From Thermoflexia bacterium (GTDB taxonomy: Bacteria; Chloroflexota; Anaerolineae; B4-G1; SLSP01): DNA of 11,276 nucleotides. Positions 5,533 to 11,276 of this stretch are shown here, piece by piece. Position numbers and translations under genes: made by a program. Location of the stretch: positions 1 through 11,276 of the forward strand of contig JAUWHU010000211.1 of NCBI GenBank assembly GCA_030605705.1, given 5' to 3'. Under the pieces are notes generated by a model. It had not been told where the DNA came from, searched no databases, and worked only from the letters and a program-made list of their open reading frames with translations. Position 1 is the stretch's first letter. Each line of letters begins with the position of its first letter.

Positions 5533-6657
5533 GTGGGAACTATTAATCTAAATGATCTTTTCGCGGGTTTTCTAAATTTCGGCTGGGAAAACTTGATCAT
5601 GATGCTTGTGGGCGGGCTGCTCATCTACCTGGCTATTGCCAAGGAGTATGAGCCGGTTTTGCTGTTGCCCATCGGCGCCGGTATCATCATCGGCAACCTG
5701 CCGCTTTCGTACATGATAATGCCGGAGGAAAATGGCATGCTCGCGGTATTGAAACAGGCCGGTATTGATAACGAGCTCTTCCCCTTGCTCATCTTCATCG
5801 GCGTGGGGGCGATGATGGACTTCCGCCCGTTGCTGGCGTCGCCGGTGTTCGCCCTGATGGGAGCGGCGGGACAATTCGGCATCTTTGGCACGCTGATCCT
5901 CGCCATTTTGTTAGGCTTCGATATGCCGGAGGCGGCCAGCATCGGCATCATTGGCGCGATTGACGGGCCGACCAGTATCTACGTGACGACCAAACTGGCT
6001 CCTCACATGCTGGGCATCATCTCTGTGGTGGCTTACTCGTACATGAGCTTAGTTCCCATCATCCAGCCACCCATCATGCGCCTGATGACGACGAAGCAGG
6101 AACGCATGACCCACATGAAGTACGCCCCCCGGCCCGTTTCCCGGCTCGCGCTGGTGCTCTTCCCCATCGTTGTCACCATCGGCATCGGCGTCTTGGTGCC
6201 ACTGGCAGCGCCGTTGATCGCCGCGCTGATGTTGGGGAACCTGTTGAAGGAAGCCCTGGTCGTGGATCGCCTGTCGCTATCCGCCCAAAATGAGATCATC
6301 AACATTTCTACTCTCTTCCTGGGACTGGTGATCGGCAGCACGATGACCGCGACGAGCTTCTTGAAGCTGGACACGCTGTACATTCTGGCATTGGGATTGT
6401 TCGCCTTCGGGTTAGATACGGCGGCCGGGCTGCTGTTCGGAAAATTGCTTTACGTGCTTTCGGGCAAGCGCATCAACCCGCTCATCGGCGCAGCCGGTAT
6501 CAGTGCCTTCCCTATGGCCGGGCGAATAGTTCAGAAGATCGCCCAGGAGGAGGATTTCTCCAATTTCATCCTGATGCACGCGATGGGCGCGAACACTGCC
6601 GGCCAGTTGGGTTCGGTAATTGCAGGCGGCGTCTTGCTGGCCTTGCTGGGAGCATGA
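5533..6657 (+). CDS. mmdB: Na+-translocating decarboxylase beta subunit (MmdB/OadB)
   Basis: A 374-residue polytopic membrane protein. It decarboxylates carboxybiotin on the carrier and couples this to Na+ export. Family blocks visible: ENLIMMLVGGLLIYLAI and YEPVLLLPIGAGIIIGN near the N-terminus; LIFIGVGAMMDFRPLLASP (about 86-104); IGIIGAIDGPTSIYVTTKLAP (about 137-157), which includes the conserved Asp in the re-entrant GxxDGPT segment implicated in Na+ binding; VAYSYMSLVPIIQPPIMRLMTT (about 166-187); LGNLLKEA; and the C-terminal AMGANTAGQLGSVIAGG. About nine or more membrane segments are expected. The length fits the family (about 370-430). The start at GTG 5533 is set by AAGGAG six bases upstream. 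It is the last gene of the decarboxylase operon; a 234-base repeat-bearing gap follows. Confidence 0.95.
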   Translation: MGTINLNDLFAGFLNFGWENLIMMLVGGLLIYLAIAKEYEPVLLLPIGAGIIIGNLPLSYMIMPEENGMLAVLKQAGIDNELFPLLIFIGVGAMMDFRPLLASPVFALMGAAGQFGIFGTLILAILLGFDMPEAASIGIIGAIDGPTSIYVTTKLAPHMLGIISVVAYSYMSLVPIIQPPIMRLMTTKQERMTHMKYAPRPVSRLALVLFPIVVTIGIGVLVPLAAPLIAALMLGNLLKEALVVDRLSLSAQNEIINISTLFLGLVIGSTMTATSFLKLDTLYILALGLFAFGLDTAAGLLFGKLLYVLSGKRINPLIGAAGISAFPMAGRIVQKIAQEEDFSNFILMHAMGANTAGQLGSVIAGGVLLALLGA

Positions 6658-6693
6658 GAGATCGTTGATGAGTCTGCTGAAAAAACTAGGAAA

Positions 6694-6834
6694 TTCACCA
6701 CAGAGGCACAGAGAGCTCAGAGATTTTAAACTTGACCTTGAGAAAATTAACTTTTTGACGTGTAAAGTGGAATTGTCTTAAACCAAACAGCAAATTTTCT
6801 CCATCTTCTCCGTGTCCTCTGTGTCTCTGTGGTG
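6694..6834. repeat. Inverted repeat of the CACCACAGAG type after mmdB
   Basis: CACCACAGAGGCACAGAG (6696-6713) and CTCTGTGTCTCTGTGGTG (6817-6834) are reverse complements with a single mismatch over 18 bases. Weaker pairing extends inward to about 6723 and 6811. The roughly 100 bases between them are AT-rich and show no gene. The repeat fills most of the 6658-6891 gap between the two operons. It could act as an RNA stem at the end of the decarboxylase transcript, but no T-run follows. The arm layout resembles the other palindromic elements at 1791-1876 and 9746-9847. Confidence 0.65.
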
Positions 6835-6837
6835 AGA

Positions 6838-6867
6838 ATGACCTTTTGTTCAGGGGAGTCTTATATT
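6838..6867 (+). promoter_or_regulatory. Weak candidate promoter for the oxidoreductase operon
   Basis: ATGACC (6838-6843) and TATATT (6862-6867) are separated by 18 bases, each imperfect against the sigma-70 consensus (4/6 and 5/6). The site lies 25 bases upstream of the ferredoxin start and just outside the 6694-6834 repeat, so it is in the right place, but many AT-rich gaps would show a similar match. Confidence 0.25.
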
Positions 6868-6891
6868 TTTGCCTTCTAAGGAGGTTCGTAT

Positions 6892-7140
6892 ATGGGTAAA
6901 GGAATGGTGGTTATTGACGTTGACCGCTGCAAAGGCTGCGGTCTTTGTGTCCACGTCTGTCCCGTCGGGATTCTGGCCCTTTCACCGGACACTTTCAACG
7001 CGAAAGGGTACCATCCTGTGATTGTGACGGACATGGAAAAGTGTACCGGGTGCGCGTCCTGCGCGACGATTTGCCCCGATGTCGTCTTCACTGTCTACCG
7101 GAAGAAACGGCAGCCGAGAGCCGTTCCGGTCCCGGCATAG
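6892..7140 (+). CDS. korD: 2[4Fe-4S] ferredoxin subunit of 2-oxoacid:ferredoxin oxidoreductase
   Basis: An 82-residue ferredoxin with two complete cluster motifs of the form CxxCxxCxxxCP: Cys13, 16, 19 and 23 (CKGCGLCVHVCP) and Cys51, 54, 57 and 61 (CTGCASCATICP). It carries electrons from the TPP subunit to soluble ferredoxin, the role of the delta subunit. The segment between the motifs (NAKGYHPVIV) is typical of the KorD/OorD/VorD type. The start at ATG 6892 has AAGGAGG (6878-6884) seven bases upstream. The alpha subunit gene starts 15 bases after its stop, so this is the first gene of the operon. Confidence 0.9.
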   Translation: MGKGMVVIDVDRCKGCGLCVHVCPVGILALSPDTFNAKGYHPVIVTDMEKCTGCASCATICPDVVFTVYRKKRQPRAVPVPA

Positions 7141-7155
7141 AAAGGAGCAAGAACT

Positions 7156-8217
7156 ATGGCTAAAGAACTGCTCAAGGGTAATGTCGCTTTTGCCGAGGCC
7201 GCTGTCCGCAACGGTCTGCAGGCATATTTCGGGTACCCCATCACCCCGCAAAGCGAGGCGTTGGAGCACCTCTCCGGGCGGATGCTCGAGCTCGACCGGG
7301 TCTTCCTCCAGGCCGAGAGTGAGGTCGCTGCTATCAACATGGTTTACGGCGCGGCCTGCTCCGGTGTGCGTGTGATGACCTCGACTTCCGGGCCAGGCTT
7401 CAGCCTGATGACCGAGGGGCTTTCCTACATCGCCGGCTCCGAGATCCCAGCGGTCGTCATCAACATGATGCGCGGTGGGCCGGGTCTGGGCAACATCCAG
7501 CCCTCTCAGGCCGACTATTTCCTGATGGTCAAAACCGCCGGGCACGGCGATTTCCACCCCATCGTCCTGGCGCCTTCCAGTGTTCAGGAGATCATTGACA
7601 TGGTGGGGCTGGCTTTTGAGCTGGCGGAAAAGTACCGCACGCTGGTTTACATCGCCGGCGACGGCGCCATCGGCCAGATGATGGAATCGGCGGAGCTGCC
7701 GCCCATGCAAGAGGTGCGCCAGGAGCGACCCGCGTGGGCCACGACCGGCGCCCAGGGCCGCGAGCCCAATCTCATCAACTCCCTCTACTTGGGCGCTAAA
7801 GCCTTAGAAGAGGTGAACTTGCGCCTGCAGAAGAAGCTGGCCGAGATCAAAGCTCACGAGATCCGCTGGCAGGAATACGAGACTGAGGACGCCGATCTGT
7901 TGCTGGTGGCCTACGGTACCGTGGGGCGCATCTGCACCTCTGTGATGCGCGAGGCGCGCAAGCAAGGGCTGAAAGTTGGCTTGCTGCGTCCCCAGACGCT
8001 CTGGCCGTTCCCCGAAGAGCGCATTCACGAACTGGCGGGCCAGGTTCGAGGGATGTTAGTCACAGAGATGAGCGCGGGCCAGATGTTGGAAGACGTGGAG
8101 CGCTCCGCCGCCGGCAAGTGCCCTGTCAAATTCTACGGGCGCATGGGGGGTGTGGTGCCCATGGTAGATGAAATTCTGGCCGAGGTCCAGAAACTGGACG
8201 AGGAGGTGTCTCGATGA
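7156..8217 (+). CDS. vorB: 2-oxoacid:ferredoxin oxidoreductase alpha subunit (VorB/KorA type)
   Basis: A 353-residue protein, matching the 350-380 of stand-alone alpha subunits. Visible blocks: LLKGNVAFAEAAVRNGLQAYFGYPITPQSE (6-34), QAESEVAAINMVYGAACSGVRVMTSTSGPG (52-81), FSLMTEGLSYIAGSEIPAVVINMMRGGPGLGNIQPSQADY (82-121), GHGDF, and a C-terminal transketolase-like domain with DLLLVAYGTVGR, LLRPQTLWPFPEE and VTEMSAGQM. The alpha subunit completes the TPP site and binds CoA. The wording of these blocks most resembles the VorB (3-methyl-2-oxobutanoate, valine-derived) branch, but 2-oxoglutarate (KorA) cannot be ruled out by eye. The start at 7156 has AAAGGAG at 7141-7147. Its last four bases overlap the start of the beta subunit gene (ATGA). 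Confidence 0.92.
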   Translation: MAKELLKGNVAFAEAAVRNGLQAYFGYPITPQSEALEHLSGRMLELDRVFLQAESEVAAINMVYGAACSGVRVMTSTSGPGFSLMTEGLSYIAGSEIPAVVINMMRGGPGLGNIQPSQADYFLMVKTAGHGDFHPIVLAPSSVQEIIDMVGLAFELAEKYRTLVYIAGDGAIGQMMESAELPPMQEVRQERPAWATTGAQGREPNLINSLYLGAKALEEVNLRLQKKLAEIKAHEIRWQEYETEDADLLLVAYGTVGRICTSVMREARKQGLKVGLLRPQTLWPFPEERIHELAGQVRGMLVTEMSAGQMLEDVERSAAGKCPVKFYGRMGGVVPMVDEILAEVQKLDEEVSR

Positions 8218-9005
8218 CCGTAGCTGTCAAAATTCCAGAGGACATGGAACTCATTTACGAGTATCCTGAGGCCATGACCACAACTTACACACACTACTGT
8301 CCCGGCTGCCCCCATGGCATTGTCCACCGCCTCGTCGCCGAGGTCATTGATGAGCTGGGAATCCGCGAAAAGTGCATCGGTGTGGCCCCGGTGGGTTGTT
8401 CCGTCATGATCTACAAGTATTTGAACGTGGATTTCGTCGAAGCGGCGCATGGCCGCGCGCCCGCGATGGCGACCGGCCTCAAGCGTACCAACCCTGACAA
8501 GATCGTATTCACCTACCAGGGCGACGGCGATATAGCCGCCATCGGCATAGCCGAGGCCCTCCATGCCGCGAACCGTGGCGAACTGATCAGCACCGTTTTC
8601 ATCAACAACGCTATCTACGGCATGACGGGCGGCCAGATGGCCCCGACCACGCTGCCGGGCATGGTCACCACCTCCACCCCCTTCGGGCGCGATGTCCGGC
8701 TCGCCGGTTATCCCGTGCCCATGTCGGAGCTCCTGGCCCAGGTCGAAGGCGCTGTCTACGTCACCCGGCAGATGGCTACCGACCTGGTCAGCATCCGCAA
8801 GACCAAGAAAGCCATCAAGCGCGCCTTCATGGTGCAGCTGGCCGGCCTGGGCTACTCCAGCGTGGAAGTGCTCTCCAGCTGTAGCACTAACTGGAATATG
8901 GGCCCGTGGGAGGCCCTGGAATGGGTCAAGGAAAAGATGATCCCCTACTTCCCGTTGGGCACCTTCAAGATGACCGACGAGGTCAAAGCGCTCAAGGTGA
9001 AATAA
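8214..9005 (+). CDS. korB: 2-oxoacid:ferredoxin oxidoreductase beta subunit, TPP-binding
   Basis: A 263-residue subunit that binds thiamine pyrophosphate and Mg2+. Visible: YCPGCPHG (28-35, the family CPGCxHG), GVAPVGCSV, the AAHGRAPAMATGLKR segment (77-91), the TPP/metal motif YQGDGDIAAIG (101-111) with the paired NNAIYGMTGGQ (131-141), and the later TTPFG-like block TSTPFGRDV. It decarboxylates the 2-oxoacid and passes electrons to the ferredoxin subunit. The ATG overlaps the alpha stop codon (ATGA, 8214-8217), with AGGAGG at 8201-8206, so translation is coupled. The stop at 9003-9005 lies in the 8-bp sequence duplicated on both sides of the element at 9007-9147. Confidence 0.93.
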   Translation: MTVAVKIPEDMELIYEYPEAMTTTYTHYCPGCPHGIVHRLVAEVIDELGIREKCIGVAPVGCSVMIYKYLNVDFVEAAHGRAPAMATGLKRTNPDKIVFTYQGDGDIAAIGIAEALHAANRGELISTVFINNAIYGMTGGQMAPTTLPGMVTTSTPFGRDVRLAGYPVPMSELLAQVEGAVYVTRQMATDLVSIRKTKKAIKRAFMVQLAGLGYSSVEVLSSCSTNWNMGPWEALEWVKEKMIPYFPLGTFKMTDEVKALKVK

Positions 9006-9155
9006 GGCATTGGGGCAAAAGTGACACAGCTGTTTCCAAAAGCTCTAAGCCCCCGTCCCCGGGGGCGGGTTGACGAGGAAACTGGCCCAGGGAACGCCCC
9101 CGAGACGGGGGCTGGGAGCAGTGTAAGTGTAACTTTTGCCCCTGTGCGAAATAAG
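8999..9155. mobile_element. MITE-like insertion (141 bp) with 8-bp target duplication inside the operon
   Basis: The element 9007-9147 has terminal inverted repeats of 21 bases with 3 mismatches (9007-9027 against 9127-9147); their core is GGGGCAAAAGT. It is flanked by the direct repeat GAAATAAG at 8999-9006 and 9148-9155. Inside is a second strong inverted repeat, 9048-9067 against 9095-9113, which pairs except for a small bulge. There is no gene inside; the frame that runs through it into the gamma gene is accidental. Each copy of the duplicated target contains the end of the beta gene or the ribosome-binding site of the gamma gene. An insertion that copied an 8-bp target by transposition is the simplest explanation. 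Confidence 0.75.
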
Positions 9156-9164
9156 GAGAGAATT

Positions 9165-9704
9165 ATGAAACACGAAGAGACTATTTTTTCCGGTTTTGGC
9201 GGACAGGGCGCGCTCTTTGCCGGGCAGTTGTTGGCTTACACCGGCATTGCGGAGAATCTGTACGTGACCTGGATTCCTTCCTACGGCCCGGAGATGCGCG
9301 GCGGGACGGCCAACTGTACCGTCATCGTCTCCGAGGAGGAGGTCGGCGCTCCCATCATCAGCAAACCCACCGCGGCCATCGTCTTGAATCTCCCCTCGCT
9401 GGAGAAGTACGGCCCGCTGGTCAAACCCGGCGGCTTGCTCATCGTCAACGAGTCGCTGGTCCCCGCCCGTTGCGAGCGCGACGACATTCGCGTCATCTAC
9501 ATCCCCGCCAGCGACATCGCCACCGAAATGGGCAACCCTCGCATGGCGAACATGCTGCTGCTAGGCGCGTTCGTCCAGGCGACGGGCATCGTCTCCCTGG
9601 AGACCGTGATGAGCGAGTTGGAGAAACATCTTTCCGAGCGCCAACGCAAATGGTTGGAGCCGAACAAGGAAGCGCTCCAGAAAGGCGCTGAACTGGCGCG
9701 TTAG
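9165..9704 (+). CDS. korC: 2-oxoacid:ferredoxin oxidoreductase gamma subunit
   Basis: A 179-residue subunit, the usual size for a stand-alone gamma protein. Visible: IFSGFGGQGALFAGQLLAYTG (7-27) with the GFGGQG loop, TWIPSYGPEMRGGTANC (35-51) with the PEMRGG signature, and DIATEMGNPRMANMLLLGAFV. It completes the four-subunit enzyme and contributes to CoA binding and subunit assembly. The start at ATG 9165 is set by AAGGAG at 9153-9158; an in-frame GTG at 9021 lies inside the inserted element and is rejected. The 159-base gap to the beta gene is due to that element. It is the last gene of the operon. Confidence 0.93.
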   Translation: MKHEETIFSGFGGQGALFAGQLLAYTGIAENLYVTWIPSYGPEMRGGTANCTVIVSEEEVGAPIISKPTAAIVLNLPSLEKYGPLVKPGGLLIVNESLVPARCERDDIRVIYIPASDIATEMGNPRMANMLLLGAFVQATGIVSLETVMSELEKHLSERQRKWLEPNKEALQKGAELAR

Positions 9705-9745
9705 TACCTTATCGACAAGATGCTTGTTTTTTGTGGCAGAAAATG

Positions 9746-9847
9746 AACCACAGATTTGTGAGCACTGCCTGCCCACACTACGCACGGATTACACAGATTG
9801 GGTAAAGAATGAGAGGAAATCAGTGAAAATCTGTGTAATCTGTGGTT
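9746..9847. repeat. Inverted repeat AACCACAGAT type with an interrupted left arm
   Basis: The right arm 9828-9847 is the reverse complement of a 20-base sequence that is split in two on the left: AACCACAGAT (9746-9755) and GATTACACAGATT (9787-9799), with about 31 unrelated bases between. The parts overlap by three bases in the alignment. The element has no gene and lies after the last oxidoreductase gene. It appears to be an older palindromic repeat disrupted by a small insertion. Confidence 0.6.
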
Positions 9848-9899
9848 AGATTTTTGGTTCTGGCTTGTCCAGGTTAGGTTTACCGGTTTCACGAGCATG

Positions 9900-9922
9900 G
9901 CGGGGCGAGCTATTCGCCCCGC
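9900..9922. repeat. REP-like GC hairpin
   Basis: GCGGGGCGA (9900-9908) pairs perfectly with TCGCCCCGC (9914-9922) around the loop GCTAT. Bases 9908-9920 recur inverted at 3946-3958, so it belongs to a dispersed repeat family. It is followed by ACTTGACG, not a T-run, so it is a weak candidate as a terminator. Confidence 0.6.
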
Positions 9923-9993
9923 TACTTGACGTAGGGGGAACCAAGCGAGAGCGCGAGAAGGTGAGAAAGCGAAGTGCTCTGCAACACGAGGAT

Positions 9994-10059
9994 GCTGAAA
10001 CGCTGCGCCGCTGCGCCGCTGAAACGCTGTGACGCTGAAACGCTGTGACGTTGAAATGA
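9994..10059 (+). repeat. 16-bp tandem repeat directly upstream of the patatin gene
   Basis: Two perfect 16-bp copies of GCTGAAACGCTGTGAC lie at 10018-10033 and 10034-10049. They are preceded by a variant copy ending in CGCC (9994-10009) plus a half unit GCTGCGCC (10010-10017), and followed by the partial copy GTTGAAATGAG (10050-10060), which merges with the ribosome-binding site of the next gene. Copy number could change by slippage. Between the 9900 hairpin and this array lies an unremarkable purine-rich stretch with no gene. Confidence 0.75.
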
Positions 10060-10066
10060 GGTGGAT

Positions 10067-11050
10067 ATGAGCGAACGTCCCCGAATCGGGGTGGCTTTGA
10101 GTGGCGGCGGCGTGCGTGGTCTGGCCCATTTGGGCGTCCTGGAAGTCTTGGATGAGGCTCACGTCCCGGTGGATTTCATCGCTGGGACCAGCATGGGGGG
10201 CATCGTCGCCGGGTTGTACGCTGCCGGCGTCCCCTTGCAAAAGACCATCGGATTTGCTGAGCACATGGGATTGCTGGACATCGCGTCGCGTGGGCCGGGG
10301 CTACGTGGGCTGTTCGGCCACGCCAAAATCGCCCAGCTCCTGGCTGAGCTGCTGGGCAGCGAGGACATCACCTTCGAAGACATGAAAATTCCCACTGCCG
10401 TGCTCGCCGCCGACTTAGAGACGGGGGAGCTGGTCGTTCTCAACCAGGGGCCGCTGATCCCCGCGCTCCTGGCGACCTCGGCTTTCCCCGTCATGCTGTC
10501 GCCCGTGTATCACCAGCGCCGCTGGTTGGTGGATGGCGGCGTGCTCAACAACTTCCCCGTGGATCTGGTGCGGCAGATGGGGGCCGACCGTGTCTTAGGC
10601 GTGGATACTCCCCCCAGCATACACCTCAATATAAAAACCACGGAAGAAAAAGTGGGGGAGAAAACCGGACGATTCCACCTTTCGCCACGGGCGTTATTCT
10701 CCTCATTCACGACCCGCACGCCGGACTGGAAACTCCCCATTCTGATCGCCGAGACCGCCGTGGGCTTCACGGCCAATCTCGTCAACGAGACACGCTTGAG
10801 TCTCAACCCGCCGGACGTGTTGCTGACCGTGAACCTGCCCAACGTGGGCACTTTCTCCACCGGCAAGAATGCTGAGACTATCGCGGCGGGGCGCAGCGTT
10901 GCCAGGGAAGCTCTGCCGGAGTTGCTGCGAATGCGCGATAAGCCTTTGCCTTCGGCCACGCAGCGCCGGTGGCGTGGTTTTGTCCGGCGACTGCGCCGCG
11001 CGTGGCAGGCATACTGGTCGCCGGACTACACGCTCTATCCGCCCGCGTAG
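10067..11050 (+). CDS. Patatin-like phospholipase
   Basis: A 327-residue acyl hydrolase of the patatin/RssA family. Visible: RIGVALSGGGVRGLAHLGVLEVL with the oxyanion-hole loop GGGVRG (13-18); GTSMGG (40-45) with the nucleophile Ser42 in G-x-S-x-G; and LVDGGVLNNFPV with the dyad Asp156 in DGG. TSAFPVMLSPV (137-147) is also typical. It would hydrolyse an ester bond of a phospholipid or other lipid. Residues about 185-255 form a variable segment, and the C-terminus is basic (RRWRGFVRRLRRAW), possibly for membrane contact. No signal peptide is seen, so it is probably cytoplasmic. ATG 10067 is preferred, with GAGG at 10058-10061; GTG at 10061 would add two residues and lies in that site. It follows a 360-base repeat-filled gap and appears separately transcribed. 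Its 3' end overlaps the opposite-strand transporter gene by 16 bases. Confidence 0.9.
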   Translation: MSERPRIGVALSGGGVRGLAHLGVLEVLDEAHVPVDFIAGTSMGGIVAGLYAAGVPLQKTIGFAEHMGLLDIASRGPGLRGLFGHAKIAQLLAELLGSEDITFEDMKIPTAVLAADLETGELVVLNQGPLIPALLATSAFPVMLSPVYHQRRWLVDGGVLNNFPVDLVRQMGADRVLGVDTPPSIHLNIKTTEEKVGEKTGRFHLSPRALFSSFTTRTPDWKLPILIAETAVGFTANLVNETRLSLNPPDVLLTVNLPNVGTFSTGKNAETIAAGRSVAREALPELLRMRDKPLPSATQRRWRGFVRRLRRAWQAYWSPDYTLYPPA

Positions 11051-11276
11051 GAGGGCGTTTTCTCGCCTTTAGGGGGCAGGCGTAGCACGGCCAGACCCGC
11101 CAATCCCATCAGGATGCCACCGACCACAAACGGCGCCCGCAGCGAGAACCAGCGCGCCAGCCACCCTCCGGCGAAAGGCCCCAGCGCATTGGAGAGGGCC
11201 ATCGCTAAGGTATCCAACCCGTAGACTGCTCCCGCGCGTCCCCGTGGGGCTAACCGGCCCAGATAGGCGCTGAGCG
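11035..11276 (-). CDS. Major facilitator superfamily transporter, C-terminal fragment
   Basis: The minus-strand frame is open from the window end to the stop TAG (complement of 11035-11037), giving about 80 residues; the 5' end lies outside the window. The piece reads SAYLGRLAPRGRAGAVYGL, a loop of the type R-G-xx-xA-xG, then two hydrophobic segments: one from about DTLAMALSNALGPFAGGWLA and one from RAPFVVGGILMGLAGLAVLRL. It ends in a charged tail KGEKTPSYAGG. This pattern matches the last helices (11 and 12) of MFS drug or solute exporters. The substrate cannot be told. The gene is convergent with the patatin gene and overlaps it by 16 bases. Confidence 0.75.
   Translation of the reverse strand, partial: LSAYLGRLAPRGRAGAVYGLDTLAMALSNALGPFAGGWLARWFSLRAPFVVGGILMGLAGLAVLRLPPKGEKTPSYAGG

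Noticed and set aside
9021..9164. A longer start (GTG 9021) for the gamma subunit
   Set aside because: The extra 48 codons lie inside the inserted palindromic element; ATG 9165 has a strong ribosome-binding site and begins with the family N-terminus.
9926..9931. TTGACG as the -35 of a patatin promoter
   Set aside because: No acceptable -10 hexamer is found 16-19 bases downstream.
9994..10059. CRISPR array
   Set aside because: The units are head-to-tail 16-bp repeats with no spacers between them.

Overview
This window looks like a piece of an anaerobic bacterial chromosome. The genes fit an organism with menaquinone, sodium-linked energetics and ferredoxin-dependent 2-oxoacid metabolism. The moderately high GC content, the mix of GTG and ATG starts, and the many short palindromic repeats between genes resemble Chloroflexota (Anaerolineae-type) genomes. 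That assignment is inferred from gene style only; no marker gene in the window proves it.

Left part (1-1726): the 3' end of a dihydroorotate-dehydrogenase-family gene overlaps a gene for a small membrane-anchored protein of unknown function with repeated beta-type 'VPxQAEIPx' segments. A promoter (TTGGGA-N17-TATAAT at 805-833) then leads through a hairpin-rich leader to a menG/ubiE-type quinone methyltransferase.

Centre (1964-6657): a biotin-dependent, Na+-translocating decarboxylase operon, most likely methylmalonyl-CoA decarboxylase. It encodes the carboxyltransferase (mmdA), the small one-helix gamma subunit (oadG type), the biotin carrier (AMKM motif), an embedded GNAT-type acetyltransferase, and the membrane beta subunit (mmdB). 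The enzyme would turn methylmalonyl-CoA into propionyl-CoA and CO2 while exporting Na+.

Right-centre (6892-9704): a four-gene 2-oxoacid:ferredoxin oxidoreductase operon in the order ferredoxin, alpha (VorB/KorA type), beta (TPP-binding), gamma. Its substrate is probably a branched-chain 2-oxoacid or 2-oxoglutarate. The products (isobutyryl-CoA/propionyl-CoA family or succinyl-CoA) lie on the same propionyl/methylmalonyl/succinyl-CoA axis as the decarboxylase, so the two operons plausibly work together in amino-acid or propionate metabolism.

Right end (10067-11276): a patatin-like phospholipase, then the C-terminal end of a major-facilitator transporter on the opposite strand. The two coding ends overlap by 16 bp.

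The least ordinary layer lies between the genes, where nearly every longer gap holds a palindromic or repeated element. These include a 146-bp MITE-like element flanked by TA (1761-1906), a 141-bp element with 21-bp terminal inverted repeats and an 8-bp target duplication inside the oxidoreductase operon (9007-9147), a 186-bp insert between 24-bp direct repeats inside the decarboxylase operon (3864-4097), a dispersed 21-bp sequence shared by 912-932 and 4041-4061, and a purine-to-pyrimidine switch before mmdB. I found no clearly new multi-gene system. The best leads are these elements, their possible effects on operon expression, and the acetyltransferase inside the decarboxylase operon.
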